Shown: positions 8,458-16,799 of the stretch, piece by piece
Layout of the letters: every line of letters starts with the position of its first letter
How positions within the stretch are numbered: position 1 is the stretch's first letter
DNA from: Streptomyces sp. NBC_01341
Lineage (GTDB): Bacteria > Actinomycetota > Actinomycetes > Streptomycetales > Streptomycetaceae
Reading direction: 5' to 3'
DNA length: 64,000 nt
Assembly: GCF_035946055.1 (NCBI RefSeq)
Contig: NZ_CP108364.1
Location: forward strand, 1,922,001-1,986,000
Notes under the pieces: generated by a model
Database searches by the model: none
What the model saw: only the letters and a program-made list of their open reading frames with translations
Told to the model about the DNA's origin: nothing
Program-made: the position numbers and the translations under genes

Positions 8458-10425
8458 TCACTCCGCCGTCCTGGCAGCAGCGTCGATCGCAGCCAGCGAG
8501 CGCCGGGCCTGATTGCGGTCCGTGGTGTACCAGAAGTCGGGCAATGAGGCGCGGAGGTAGCTCCCGTACCTCGCATTGGCCAGACGCGGGTCGAGCACAG
8601 CGACCACGCCCTTGTCTCCCATGGCACGCACCAGACGCCCCGCGCCCTGGGCCATCAGCAGGGCCGCGTGGGTCGCTGCCACCGCCATGAAGCCGTTGCC
8701 ACCGGCTTCCTCCACCGCTTTCTGCCGCGCGCTCATCAGCGGGTCGTCCGGGCGCGGAAACGGAATCCGGTCCATGATCACGAGCTGGCAGCTCGGGCCG
8801 GGCACGTCGACTCCCTGCCAGAGCGAGAGCGTCCCGAAGAGGCAGGTCTCGGGATCCGCGGCGAAGTTCTTGATCAGCTCTCCGAGCGTCTCCTCGCCCT
8901 GGAGCAGAATCGGCTTGTCCTGCCGGCCCCGCAGCTCCTCGGCCGCCGCCTGCGCCGCCCTCATCGAGGAGAACAGGCCCAGGGTCCGGCCGCCCGCGGC
9001 CTCCACCAGCTCGGCGAGCTCGTCGAGCATGTCCGTGCGGGAGCCCTCACGCCCGGGCGTGGCCAGATGGCGTGCGACGTACAGGATGCCCTGCTTCGGG
9101 TAGTCGAACGGCGAGCCGACGTCCAGTCCCTTCCACTGGGGGATGTCGTCGCCCGCGGTCCCCTCGGGCGCGAGTCCCAGGGACGCCCCCACCCCGTTGA
9201 AGTCACCGCCGAGCTTGAGCGTGGCCGACGTCAGGACCACCGAGCGGTCGGCGAAGAGCTTCTCGCGCAGCAGCCCGGACACCGACAGCGGTGCGACGCG
9301 GACGGAGGCACCGAAGCGGTCGTGGCGCTCGTACCAGACGACGTCGTACTCCGAGCCCTGGGTGATGCGCTCCGCGACCCCGTGGATGGACTCGACCGAC
9401 GCCATGGCCTGCTTGCGCACCGCGTCCTCGTCCTGGACGGACTTGTCCCGGGTGCCACCGAGGGCGGAGATCACCGTACGCGCGGCGTCACGCAAGGCCA
9501 TCAGCGCGTAGCCGAGGTCTTCCGGCACCTCCTCCAGACGTCCCGGGAGCGCCAGCTCCATCACCCGCTCGAATCCCTCCGAGGCGGTCAGGAGTGCGTC
9601 GGCTGCCTTCTCGTTGACCAGCTTGGCCGCACGGCGCACCGCACGGTTGACCTGGCCGGGGGTGAGTTCACCGGTGGCCACGCCAGTGACGCGGGAGACC
9701 AGCTCATGGGCCTCGTCGACGATCAGCACCTCGTGCTTCGGGAGTACCGGGGCACCCTCGATGGCGTCGATGGCGAGCAGGGCGTGGTTGGTGACGACCA
9801 CGTCGGCGAGCTTGGCCCGCTCACGGGCGCTCTCCGCGAAGCACTCGGCGCCGTACGCACACTTCGTCGCGCCCAGGCACTCCCGTGAGGAGACCGAGAT
9901 CTGTGCCCATGCCCGGTCCGAGACACCCGGTGTCAGGTCGTCCCGGTCGCCGCTCTCCGTCTCGTCCGCCCAGTCACGCAGGCGCAGCAGGTCCTGGCCC
10001 AGCTTGCTCGACGGAGCGGCAGCCTCGAACTGGTCGAAGAGGCCGTCCTCCTCGTCCTGCGGGACCCCTTCGTGGAGCCGGTGCAGGCAGAGGTAGTTCG
10101 AGCGGCCCTTGAGCATCGCGAACTGGGGGCGGCGCCGCAGCAGCGGATGCAGTGCGTCGACCGTACGCGGAAGGTCCCGCTCCACCAGCTGGCGCTGCAG
10201 GGCCAGCGTCGCCGTGGCCACCACGACGCGCTCGCCGTGGGCCAGTGCCGGCACGAGGTAGCCGAGGGACTTGCCCGTGCCGGTACCGGCCTGGACGAGC
10301 AGGTGGGCATTGTCGTCGACCGCCTCGGCCACGGCCTCGGCCATGGAGACCTGGCCGGGCCGTTCCGTACCGCCGACAGCGGCGACGGCGGCGTGGAGGA
10401 GCTCGGGGAGAGATGGCTTCGTCAT
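8458..10425 (-). CDS. DinG/XPD-like iron-sulfur ATP-dependent DNA helicase
   Basis: 655 aa superfamily 2 helicase. Walker A AGTGTGKS is at residues 46-53 and the DEAH box, IVDEAHEL, near residue 226. Four cysteines in the pattern YLC (about 113), REC, TKC and AEC lie between the Walker A and DEAH motifs, exactly where XPD/DinG enzymes hold a 4Fe-4S cluster. The C-terminal helicase core includes SATLKLGG, the LWQGVDVPG segment and QGAGRLVR. The family unwinds DNA 5' to 3' and resolves R-loops or G-quadruplexes. It ends opposite lexA and starts 50 bp after the siderophore synthetase gene, so read-through from that operon is possible. No SOS box was seen in the short upstream gap. Confidence 0.9.
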   Translation of the reverse strand: MTKPSLPELLHAAVAAVGGTERPGQVSMAEAVAEAVDDNAHLLVQAGTGTGKSLGYLVPALAHGERVVVATATLALQRQLVERDLPRTVDALHPLLRRRPQFAMLKGRSNYLCLHRLHEGVPQDEEDGLFDQFEAAAPSSKLGQDLLRLRDWADETESGDRDDLTPGVSDRAWAQISVSSRECLGATKCAYGAECFAESARERAKLADVVVTNHALLAIDAIEGAPVLPKHEVLIVDEAHELVSRVTGVATGELTPGQVNRAVRRAAKLVNEKAADALLTASEGFERVMELALPGRLEEVPEDLGYALMALRDAARTVISALGGTRDKSVQDEDAVRKQAMASVESIHGVAERITQGSEYDVVWYERHDRFGASVRVAPLSVSGLLREKLFADRSVVLTSATLKLGGDFNGVGASLGLAPEGTAGDDIPQWKGLDVGSPFDYPKQGILYVARHLATPGREGSRTDMLDELAELVEAAGGRTLGLFSSMRAAQAAAEELRGRQDKPILLQGEETLGELIKNFAADPETCLFGTLSLWQGVDVPGPSCQLVIMDRIPFPRPDDPLMSARQKAVEEAGGNGFMAVAATHAALLMAQGAGRLVRAMGDKGVVAVLDPRLANARYGSYLRASLPDFWYTTDRNQARRSLAAIDAAARTAE

Positions 10426-10475
10426 AGCGCGTCCACCCTACGGCGCGCCACCGACAACGGTGCTCACTCCCGGAC

Positions 10476-12320
10476 TCATACGGAGGGGTGGAGCGGGTTG
10501 TCGACGCTCCCGTGCACGGCCGCGTGCGGGCGCTGCGGCCGGTCCCGGTAGCCGTCCAGATGCAGACGGTTGCGGTTGAGGCACAGGCGCTCGATCGTCG
10601 GCGTCAGCATGTCGAAGATCTCGAAGCGCTCCTTGAGCTCGGGGAAGCGGGCATGGTGCCGCAGGATCTCGGCTCGGACGAGTGACCAGAATTCGCCCTC
10701 CGGTACGTCGAGTTGTTCCTCGCAGAGCGGGGACAGATAGCGGAAGACGCCCACGAAGAGTCCGGAGTGGATGAACTGGGTGAGGAAGGCGGGTTCCTCG
10801 GTGAGCAGGATCTCCCTGACGTGCGGCGGCATCGCGTCGAGTTCGGGCAGCCGCCGGGCACTGACGTTCACGTCGTCGACGAAGTCCTTGATCGCCAGGC
10901 GTACGGGTACGTCGTTCTCGTCGAAGACGACGATGGCGTTCTCGCCGTGCGGGGAGAACACCGTTCCGTAGCGGTAGAGGAAGTGCAGCAGTGGGGGCAG
11001 CAGCGCCGCGAACAGCCGGGTGAGCCAGGCCACGGGGGTCAGCCCCGAACGGGCGACGAGTTCGGCGGTAAAGGAGCGGCCGTCGGGGTCGGTGAGCAGC
11101 AGCGAGGCCAGCGTACGGGCGCGCTCCCCGGCCGCCAGCCGTGGCTGCAGGGGCTCGCGCCAGATCGCGCCGAGGATCTCCTTGAACTGGTACGGCGACT
11201 CGGGGAGGCGGTCGTAGAGCGGGTGTTCCACGGTCACGGAGGCCACTTCTCCGAGCAGGACGACCCGGCAGGTGTCGCGCAGGAACGGGTCACCTTCGCA
11301 CAGCCCCTGGACCCACGCGGTGACGGCGGGGGCTGCGAGGGTGCGTTCGGTGGGCAGGCCGCGCCAGACAAGGGTGTTGAGGATCGAGAGCGGCAGCTTG
11401 ACCGTGTGCCGGTCGGGCCGTCCGACGTTGGTGAAGGTGCGGATGGACTGCTGCGGCAGGCGGAGGTCGTCGTCGGCGTGCAGGGGCACCACGGCGCCGT
11501 CCGCGATGGCGGGGGCGAAGAGGGGGACGATCCATTCGTCCCACTGCCAGGGGTGCACGGGCAGGAACAGGTAGTCCCCGGGGTCCAGGCCGCGTCCGCG
11601 CAGGATCGTGGCGAAGGAGTCCCTGACCTCCGGGTCGAGTTCCTGGTCGTAGAGGACGTCCGGGGCCGCGAGGCGTCCCACCCCCCGGTATTGCGCTATG
11701 TGCGAGCTGACGGCGATCCAGGGCAGCGCGGTGGCCGAGCGTGCCTCGGGCGTGAAGCGCGCGGCGTCCGCGGCGGAGAAGCCGAGGCGGCCCTTGTTCG
11801 CGACGAGCCACGGGTGCCCGGTCTGGTGGCCCTCGAGCTCGGCGTAGGGAAGTTCGGCCAGCTGTGCCGCACGCAGCGCGGTCCGGTCGATGCGGGCGTC
11901 GGCGACGAGCGTGGCCGTGAGCTCGCGGATGAGGTGGGCGAGGGTGGCACCGTCGAGGCGGAGGAGGTGCCGGCCGCGCGCGAGGAAGCTGAGCGGGTCG
12001 CGGAAGGGCGTGCCGTCGGCCCCGCCTGCCTTCACCTCGCGGATCGTCGTGGGGTCGACCCGCCAGCTGCCGTAGGCACCCCGCCGGGCGTGGAAGGACA
12101 GGGTGCCGCCGTCGTCGAGGGTCAGGGTGTAGGTGCCGCTGCTCTGGCGGCCCTCGTACTCCTGCGGTGTGGGCTGGACGACTTCCTCGTAGGCGAACTC
12201 ACCGAGCATCTTCGCCAGGAGCGCCGCCGCCACCCGCTCCCAGCGCGTCCGGTCGAGTTCTGGGGTGTCGAGCGGTGTGTGGAGCGCCGCCGGGTGTGGG
12301 CTCGCGGGATATGTCGGCAC
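10476..12320 (-). CDS. IucA/IucC-family NRPS-independent siderophore synthetase (RhbF-like)
   Basis: 614 aa. It shows the family signatures EGHQTGHPWLVANKGRLGFS (substrate/ATP-binding loop), KLPLSILNTLVWRGLP, HGENAIVVFDEND and VRLAIKDF from the ATP/carboxylate-binding core, followed by the ferric reductase-like C-terminal FhuF-type segment. These enzymes adenylate a carboxylate (citrate or a citryl/succinyl derivative) and couple it to an amine or hydroxylamine. The GTG start at 12320 has GGAGG seven bases upstream. It is the last gene of the siderophore operon. Placement as the second-condensation (IucC/RhbF) enzyme is by overall resemblance only. No siderophore exporter or uptake gene is adjacent. 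Confidence 0.88.
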   Translation of the reverse strand: MPTYPASPHPAALHTPLDTPELDRTRWERVAAALLAKMLGEFAYEEVVQPTPQEYEGRQSSGTYTLTLDDGGTLSFHARRGAYGSWRVDPTTIREVKAGGADGTPFRDPLSFLARGRHLLRLDGATLAHLIRELTATLVADARIDRTALRAAQLAELPYAELEGHQTGHPWLVANKGRLGFSAADAARFTPEARSATALPWIAVSSHIAQYRGVGRLAAPDVLYDQELDPEVRDSFATILRGRGLDPGDYLFLPVHPWQWDEWIVPLFAPAIADGAVVPLHADDDLRLPQQSIRTFTNVGRPDRHTVKLPLSILNTLVWRGLPTERTLAAPAVTAWVQGLCEGDPFLRDTCRVVLLGEVASVTVEHPLYDRLPESPYQFKEILGAIWREPLQPRLAAGERARTLASLLLTDPDGRSFTAELVARSGLTPVAWLTRLFAALLPPLLHFLYRYGTVFSPHGENAIVVFDENDVPVRLAIKDFVDDVNVSARRLPELDAMPPHVREILLTEEPAFLTQFIHSGLFVGVFRYLSPLCEEQLDVPEGEFWSLVRAEILRHHARFPELKERFEIFDMLTPTIERLCLNRNRLHLDGYRDRPQRPHAAVHGSVDNPLHPSV

Positions 12321-12380
12321 GGGGACTCCTCCGGGTGGGACCGATGGGGTTCGAGCGGGCTGTGCGGTGCGGCGCGTGGT

Positions 12381-13076
12381 TCACAGGTGATCACGGTGAG
12401 CCCGGTCGCGGATCATGAGTGCGGCAGGCTTGTCCGGGAGTTCCAGTTCCGAGCAGAAGCGGAAGCCGGCACTCAGGAAGGCGGCGACGGACGGGGTGTT
12501 GCGCAGGTCCGGCTCCGCGACCACGCGGGCGCAGAGCGGGCGGTTGTCGAGCACGAGGTCGGAGACGGCCCTGAGCAGTACGGAGCCGATGCCCCGTCCG
12601 CGGTTGGCCACACCGCCGACGAGGAGGTGGACGCCCATGTCGTGGGGGCGGGAGGGATAGTGGCGGGCCAGCGGGTCCAGGTCCGCCCGGTAGATCTCCC
12701 AGTAGCTCATGGGCCTACCGTCGAGCACTCCGAGACAGGGGATGCTGCGGCCGTCCCCTTCCAACTGGCGCCGGAGATGGGCGTCGGTGACGGATTCCGG
12801 GCCCGCCAGTTCCCAGAAGGCGGCGACCGCGGGATCGTTCATCCAGCGACTGATGACGGAAAGGTCGCGCTGCGGTTCCACGGTGACCAGATGGAACGCT
12901 CCCGCGGAGGTGGCGGCGGGGCTCCACGCGTCCGGGCTGCCCACGAGGGCGGCGACGTCGGCCTGTCCGGCCGGCTGCGGAGAGACGTCACCGAGCAGTC
13001 CGAGGAGCTCTTCGGTGAGCCGCAGCTCGAGGGTGTCCTCGGTGCCGTCTCCGGTGTGCGCTTCGGCATGATGCAC
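12381..13076 (-). CDS. GNAT N-acyltransferase of siderophore biosynthesis (RhbD/IucB-like)
   Basis: 231 aa from the GTG at 13076, which has AGGAG nine bases upstream; in-frame sequence further upstream overlaps the preceding gene and is antisense-like. The body matches the siderophore-associated acetyltransferase family (PF13523 type): FHLVTVEPQRDLSVISRWMN, VLDGRPMSYWEIYRADLDPL, and the acyl-CoA loop VGGVANRGRGIGSVLLRAV. Homologues (IucB, RhbD) acetylate an N-hydroxylated diamine. It sits between the two IucA/IucC synthetases, 40 bp after the upstream one. The acyl donor and amine acceptor are unknown. Confidence 0.85.
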   Translation of the reverse strand: MHHAEAHTGDGTEDTLELRLTEELLGLLGDVSPQPAGQADVAALVGSPDAWSPAATSAGAFHLVTVEPQRDLSVISRWMNDPAVAAFWELAGPESVTDAHLRRQLEGDGRSIPCLGVLDGRPMSYWEIYRADLDPLARHYPSRPHDMGVHLLVGGVANRGRGIGSVLLRAVSDLVLDNRPLCARVVAEPDLRNTPSVAAFLSAGFRFCSELELPDKPAALMIRDRAHRDHL

Positions 13077-13116
13077 GGTGACGCTCTCCTCTCGTGCGTT
13101 CAGGCGGTCATGTCTC

Positions 13117-15042
13117 TCAGTTTTGGAGGGGGTTGGCGATGGTGACGTACACGGACTGGGTGTCGACGGGCCCGACCAGTTCGTCGAGGCCGTGCATCCT
13201 CGTGAGCAGGTTGGCCTTGCAGCGCAGCTGTCCGGTGCCGAGCAGATACGCGGGGAGGGGAGAGCCGAGCTTCGCGGTACTTTCCAGGAAGCGCCGGAAG
13301 GCGGCGAGGAGCAGCCGCTCGTCGGCGAGCCGCTGCGCACCGAAGGCTCCGATCAGCCCGAACACGTTGTTGATGCCCAGGTAGTAGGCGAGACGCTCGT
13401 CCGTGACGGCGTCGGAGACGAAGGTGTCACTGACGGCTCCGATGCCGGGCAGCCGCGCTTCCAGCGCGGTGCGGTGGGACTCACGGAAGTAGTAGCCCTG
13501 GTTGTCCCGGTACCTGCCGCCGACCGGCCAGCCGTCTCCGTCGAGGAGCACGATCGTGTTCTGCTGATGAGCCTCCAGGGCGACGCCCGCGTGCGCGTCC
13601 AGCCAGAGGACCGGGAGGACCACCCGGTCGAGGTAGCGCAGGAACCACTCGGCGCAGACCGCCCCGGTCGTCCGTCCGGTACGGGCGGCGAGCGAGGACA
13701 CCGTGTCCGCGAGCCGTGAATGCGTGCCCGGACGCCCGGGCCAGGGGCGGGGTGAGGTGAGCCCGGCGATGCAGACCGCGTCGTCGGCCGGGCCGAACGG
13801 GTTGTGGCGCAGCATCACGTCGAGGCCGGGGACGGGGGTGCCGTCCGGACCGTCCACGGCCAGCCACGCGGGGTCCCTGACGATGTCGAAGCCGGGGTGT
13901 GCGGCGTGCCACCGGTCGGCCAGCCCGGTGCGCAGCAGTCGGTGGACCTCGGCTCCGCGGTGGAGTTCCTTGCGGAGGTTCTCCCGCCGGGAGTTGGTGA
14001 TGCGCACACCGAGGGAGAGTTTCAGCATGAGGTCGGACCCGGGCCGGTACACGGTGCGCACCGAGGACGTGGGGTGCCAGCGGGCGCCGTGCGGACCGAG
14101 ATCGTGCAGGAGCCCCTTCTCGCACAGGGCGGTGACCTCGGGGCGCCGCATGAGCTCCGCGGCCTGCCACGGGTGGAGCGGCAGGGCTGTAGTGCCTTCG
14201 GGGAGGCGCAGTCCGTCGGCGTGGGGTGCGAGGAGCGACCGGGCCGTCACCGGCCGTCCGGCCTTCGTCCAGGACGAGTCCGTGGCCAGTACGGAGTGGT
14301 CCGCGGCCATCCAGTGGAGCGGGAAGGAGCCGCGCAGCTCGGGTGAGTAGAGGACCGCTTCGGATTCGGAGAGGCCTTCGCGGCTCTTCGGCGTGGGGTG
14401 CAGCGGGTGGCCCAGGACCAGGGACTGCTCGCCGGTCAGGAAGGGACCCGCGTCGGACGACGCGGAGGGTGTACGCCGCCGCTCCGCGATGAAGGTGGCC
14501 GTGTGCCGTACGGAGTCGGCCACCCTGGCCACCAGATCGACGCCCGCGCTCCGCTCGCTCTCGCGCCCGAGGAGTGCGGCCACGGTGACGGCGTCCACGC
14601 CCGGGGTGCCGGAGGGCGCGTTCTCCAGGACCGGCGTGCCGAAGCGGTGCCAGCCGGTGGGGGACCAGTGGGAGACCGGGACGAGCAGGGCCGTACCGCT
14701 CGCGGGGAGGGGGACACGCAGGGTGGCCCCCAACGGCCGGGGGAGGTCGCTCTCCCTGGCCCAGCAGCGCAGCAGGTTCTCCGTGCCCGCCGAGTCGGCG
14801 GCACGGAGCGGGTCCGGATGGTCCAGCGGGTCCGGGAGTTCGGGCGGACCGCCCTGGCCGGAGCGTTCCGCCGGGAGGGCACCCGTCGGGGTGTCCGAAC
14901 CCGCGCGCGGGGTTCCGTGCGGACCGGCCTTCTGACGCGGCACGGTCGTCGACTCGACCGCGAGCGGGCCGTCCGGCAGTTCGTGTCCTCGCTGCTCGCG
15001 GGTGAGGGGGCCGTCGGCCTCGGGCGCAGGGGTGGGGTTCAC
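13117..15042 (-). CDS. IucA/IucC-family NRPS-independent siderophore synthetase (RhbC/IucA-like)
   Basis: 641 aa. After a Pro/Gly-rich, likely disordered first 60 residues it carries the NIS synthetase core: LVLGHPLHPTPKSREGLS (equivalent to the EGHPxHPxxK motif), PLHPWQAAEL, MLKLSLGVRITNSRREN, then EAHQQNTIVLLDGDGWPVGG and RYRDNQGYYF near the C-terminus. The QN/RD residues bind ATP and citrate in solved family members. It is the second gene of the operon, 28 bp after the aminotransferase. The GTG start has a weak ribosome site. It likely performs the first citrate desymmetrising condensation by analogy with IucA/RhbC; that step assignment is inference. Confidence 0.87.
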   Translation of the reverse strand: MNPTPAPEADGPLTREQRGHELPDGPLAVESTTVPRQKAGPHGTPRAGSDTPTGALPAERSGQGGPPELPDPLDHPDPLRAADSAGTENLLRCWARESDLPRPLGATLRVPLPASGTALLVPVSHWSPTGWHRFGTPVLENAPSGTPGVDAVTVAALLGRESERSAGVDLVARVADSVRHTATFIAERRRTPSASSDAGPFLTGEQSLVLGHPLHPTPKSREGLSESEAVLYSPELRGSFPLHWMAADHSVLATDSSWTKAGRPVTARSLLAPHADGLRLPEGTTALPLHPWQAAELMRRPEVTALCEKGLLHDLGPHGARWHPTSSVRTVYRPGSDLMLKLSLGVRITNSRRENLRKELHRGAEVHRLLRTGLADRWHAAHPGFDIVRDPAWLAVDGPDGTPVPGLDVMLRHNPFGPADDAVCIAGLTSPRPWPGRPGTHSRLADTVSSLAARTGRTTGAVCAEWFLRYLDRVVLPVLWLDAHAGVALEAHQQNTIVLLDGDGWPVGGRYRDNQGYYFRESHRTALEARLPGIGAVSDTFVSDAVTDERLAYYLGINNVFGLIGAFGAQRLADERLLLAAFRRFLESTAKLGSPLPAYLLGTGQLRCKANLLTRMHGLDELVGPVDTQSVYVTIANPLQN

Positions 15043-15070
15043 GGCGGTCTTTCTTGTGAGGGGTCCGGGA

Positions 15071-16462
15071 TCAGCGGGTCGGCCCGGCAGCGGCCCGGCG
15101 GTTCGGAGAGCGCTCGGCGGCGCTCAGCGCGTCGGCGAGACGGTCGACGACCGCGGCCGCCTGCTCGTCGGTGAGGGTGAGCGGGGGCAGCAGCCGGACC
15201 ACGGCGCCGTGACGCCCGCCGAGTTCGACGATGAGGCCGCGGCGCAGGCATTCCTGCTGCACCGCCGCCGCGAGGGCGGGATCGGGCGGCGGGGCGGAGC
15301 CGCTCTCCGCGGTGACGGTGAGCGGCTCGGCCTCGGGGTCGACCAGCTCGATCCCGATCATCAGGCCGCGGCCCCGGACGTCGCCGATGCTGGGATGGGC
15401 CGAGCCCAGGGCCTGGAGGCGGGCCAGCATGCGCGCGCCGAGTGTCCCGGCCCGCTCGGCGAGCTTGTTCTCCCGTACGTACGCGAGGGTGGCGGTGCCC
15501 GCGGCCATGGCCAGCTGGTTGCCCCGGAAGGTGCCGGCGTGGGCACCGGGCTGCCAGAGGTCGAGGCCCGAGCGGTAGACGATCACCGCGAGGGGCAGCG
15601 AGCCGCCGATGGCCTTGGACATGACCATCACGTCGGGCACGACGCCGCTGTGCTCGACGGCCCAGAAGGCGCCGGTCCTGCCGACCCCTGTCTGCACCTC
15701 GTCGGCGATCAGCGCGATGGAGCGGTCCCGGGTGATCTCCCGCATCCGTCGCAGCCAGCCGTCCGGCGCGGGATTGACTCCGCCCTCGCCCTGGACGGGC
15801 TCCAGGATCATGGCGGCCGGAGCGGGCACCCCTCCCTTGGGGTCGTCCAGGAGGTACTCCGTCCAGCGCGCGGCGATGTCAGCGCCCCGCTCCCCGCCGA
15901 CGCCGAAAGGGCAGCGGTAGGTGTGCGGGAAGGGCAGTCTGGACACCCGCACGTCGGGGGCGCCGCCCGACGCGCCCAGCGCGCCTGCCGTCATCCCGTG
16001 ATAGGCGCCGGTGAAGGCGAGGAGTTCGCTGCGGCCGCTCGCCGCCCGCACCAGCTTGAACGCCGCCTCGACGGCGTCCGTCCCCGCGGGACCGCAGAAC
16101 TGGATCCGGGCGTCGTCGGCCAACTCCCGGGGCAGGGTGGTGAACAGCTCGGTCGTGAACGCGTCCTTCACCGGGGTGGCGAGGTCGAGGACGTGCAGGG
16201 GCGCGCCGGAGTCGATGACCTTCCTGATCGCCTCGAGGACCACGGGGTGGTTGTGACCGAGTGCCAGCGTGCCGGCCCCCGAGAGGCAGTCGAGGTAACG
16301 GCGCCCGTCCGCGCCCTCGATGGTCATGCCCCGCGCCCGGACCGGCACGATCGGCAGCGATCGCGCGTAGGTGCGTGCCGCCGACTCGCGCTGCGCCTGC
16401 CGCCGCAGAATCCCGTCGTGCGTGACGGGAGGTGCCACCGGAGCTGGTTGGGTCACGGCCAC
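15071..16462 (-). CDS. Diaminobutyrate--2-oxoglutarate aminotransferase (siderophore type)
   Basis: 463 aa class-III PLP aminotransferase. The start at GTG 16462 is backed by GGAGG ten bases upstream. Motifs: CLSGAGTLALGHNHP near the N-terminus, GAYHGMTAGALGASGG (PLP phosphate/ring stacking), LIADEVQTGVGRTG with the PLP-contacting Asp, and MSKAIGGSLP with the Schiff-base lysine. The family converts aspartate semialdehyde plus glutamate to L-2,4-diaminobutyrate, as RhbA does for rhizobactin 1021 or EctB for ectoine. No ectoine genes are present; the two IucA/IucC genes downstream place it in siderophore supply. It heads the leftward operon. No iron box is evident by eye upstream. Confidence 0.88.
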   Translation of the reverse strand: MAVTQPAPVAPPVTHDGILRRQAQRESAARTYARSLPIVPVRARGMTIEGADGRRYLDCLSGAGTLALGHNHPVVLEAIRKVIDSGAPLHVLDLATPVKDAFTTELFTTLPRELADDARIQFCGPAGTDAVEAAFKLVRAASGRSELLAFTGAYHGMTAGALGASGGAPDVRVSRLPFPHTYRCPFGVGGERGADIAARWTEYLLDDPKGGVPAPAAMILEPVQGEGGVNPAPDGWLRRMREITRDRSIALIADEVQTGVGRTGAFWAVEHSGVVPDVMVMSKAIGGSLPLAVIVYRSGLDLWQPGAHAGTFRGNQLAMAAGTATLAYVRENKLAERAGTLGARMLARLQALGSAHPSIGDVRGRGLMIGIELVDPEAEPLTVTAESGSAPPPDPALAAAVQQECLRRGLIVELGGRHGAVVRLLPPLTLTDEQAAAVVDRLADALSAAERSPNRRAAAGPTR

Positions 16463-16799
16463 GGCTGTCGGTCCTCCTGCGGTAACAGTTGCGTTGCACC
16501 TCGGTGCGATCCCCCGGGGACGGACCGCGCCGATGAACGCTGTCCCGGTGTCCCCCGTACGTACCAACGACGCCGGACGCGGGAGATCACGGGTAAATCG
16601 GAAGATCCTTGCGCGCGGGGAACCGCGGACCTGCCGAGCGCCGTCCCCAACGGCACCGGCATAGTGGGTGCCGCACCCCGGACGGGGCCCTGCTCCGGCG
16701 TCCTCGGTGAGTCGCCGCGGTCAGGCGGTACGCCGTGGCCCGCCCGAAGTCCGCGGTGCGGTAACGAAGTCAGTGACGAAGTCCCAGGGGGATCACCAG
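16463..16799. other. 337-bp divergent intergenic region, siderophore operon / protease
   Basis: No gene. It should hold promoters for the leftward aminotransferase operon and the rightward protease. I found no palindrome resembling the actinobacterial DmdR/IdeR iron box (TTAGGTTAGGCTAACCTAA type). A small GCACC-GGTGC inverted repeat (16496-16507) lies 34 bp upstream of the aminotransferase start. Confidence 0.5.

Noticed and set aside
12381..13340. Longer form of the GNAT protein starting at 13340
   Set aside because: The first 88 residues overlap the 3' end of the upstream synthetase and are Ser/Pro/Thr shadow sequence. GTG 13076 has a proper ribosome-binding site and begins the conserved domain region.
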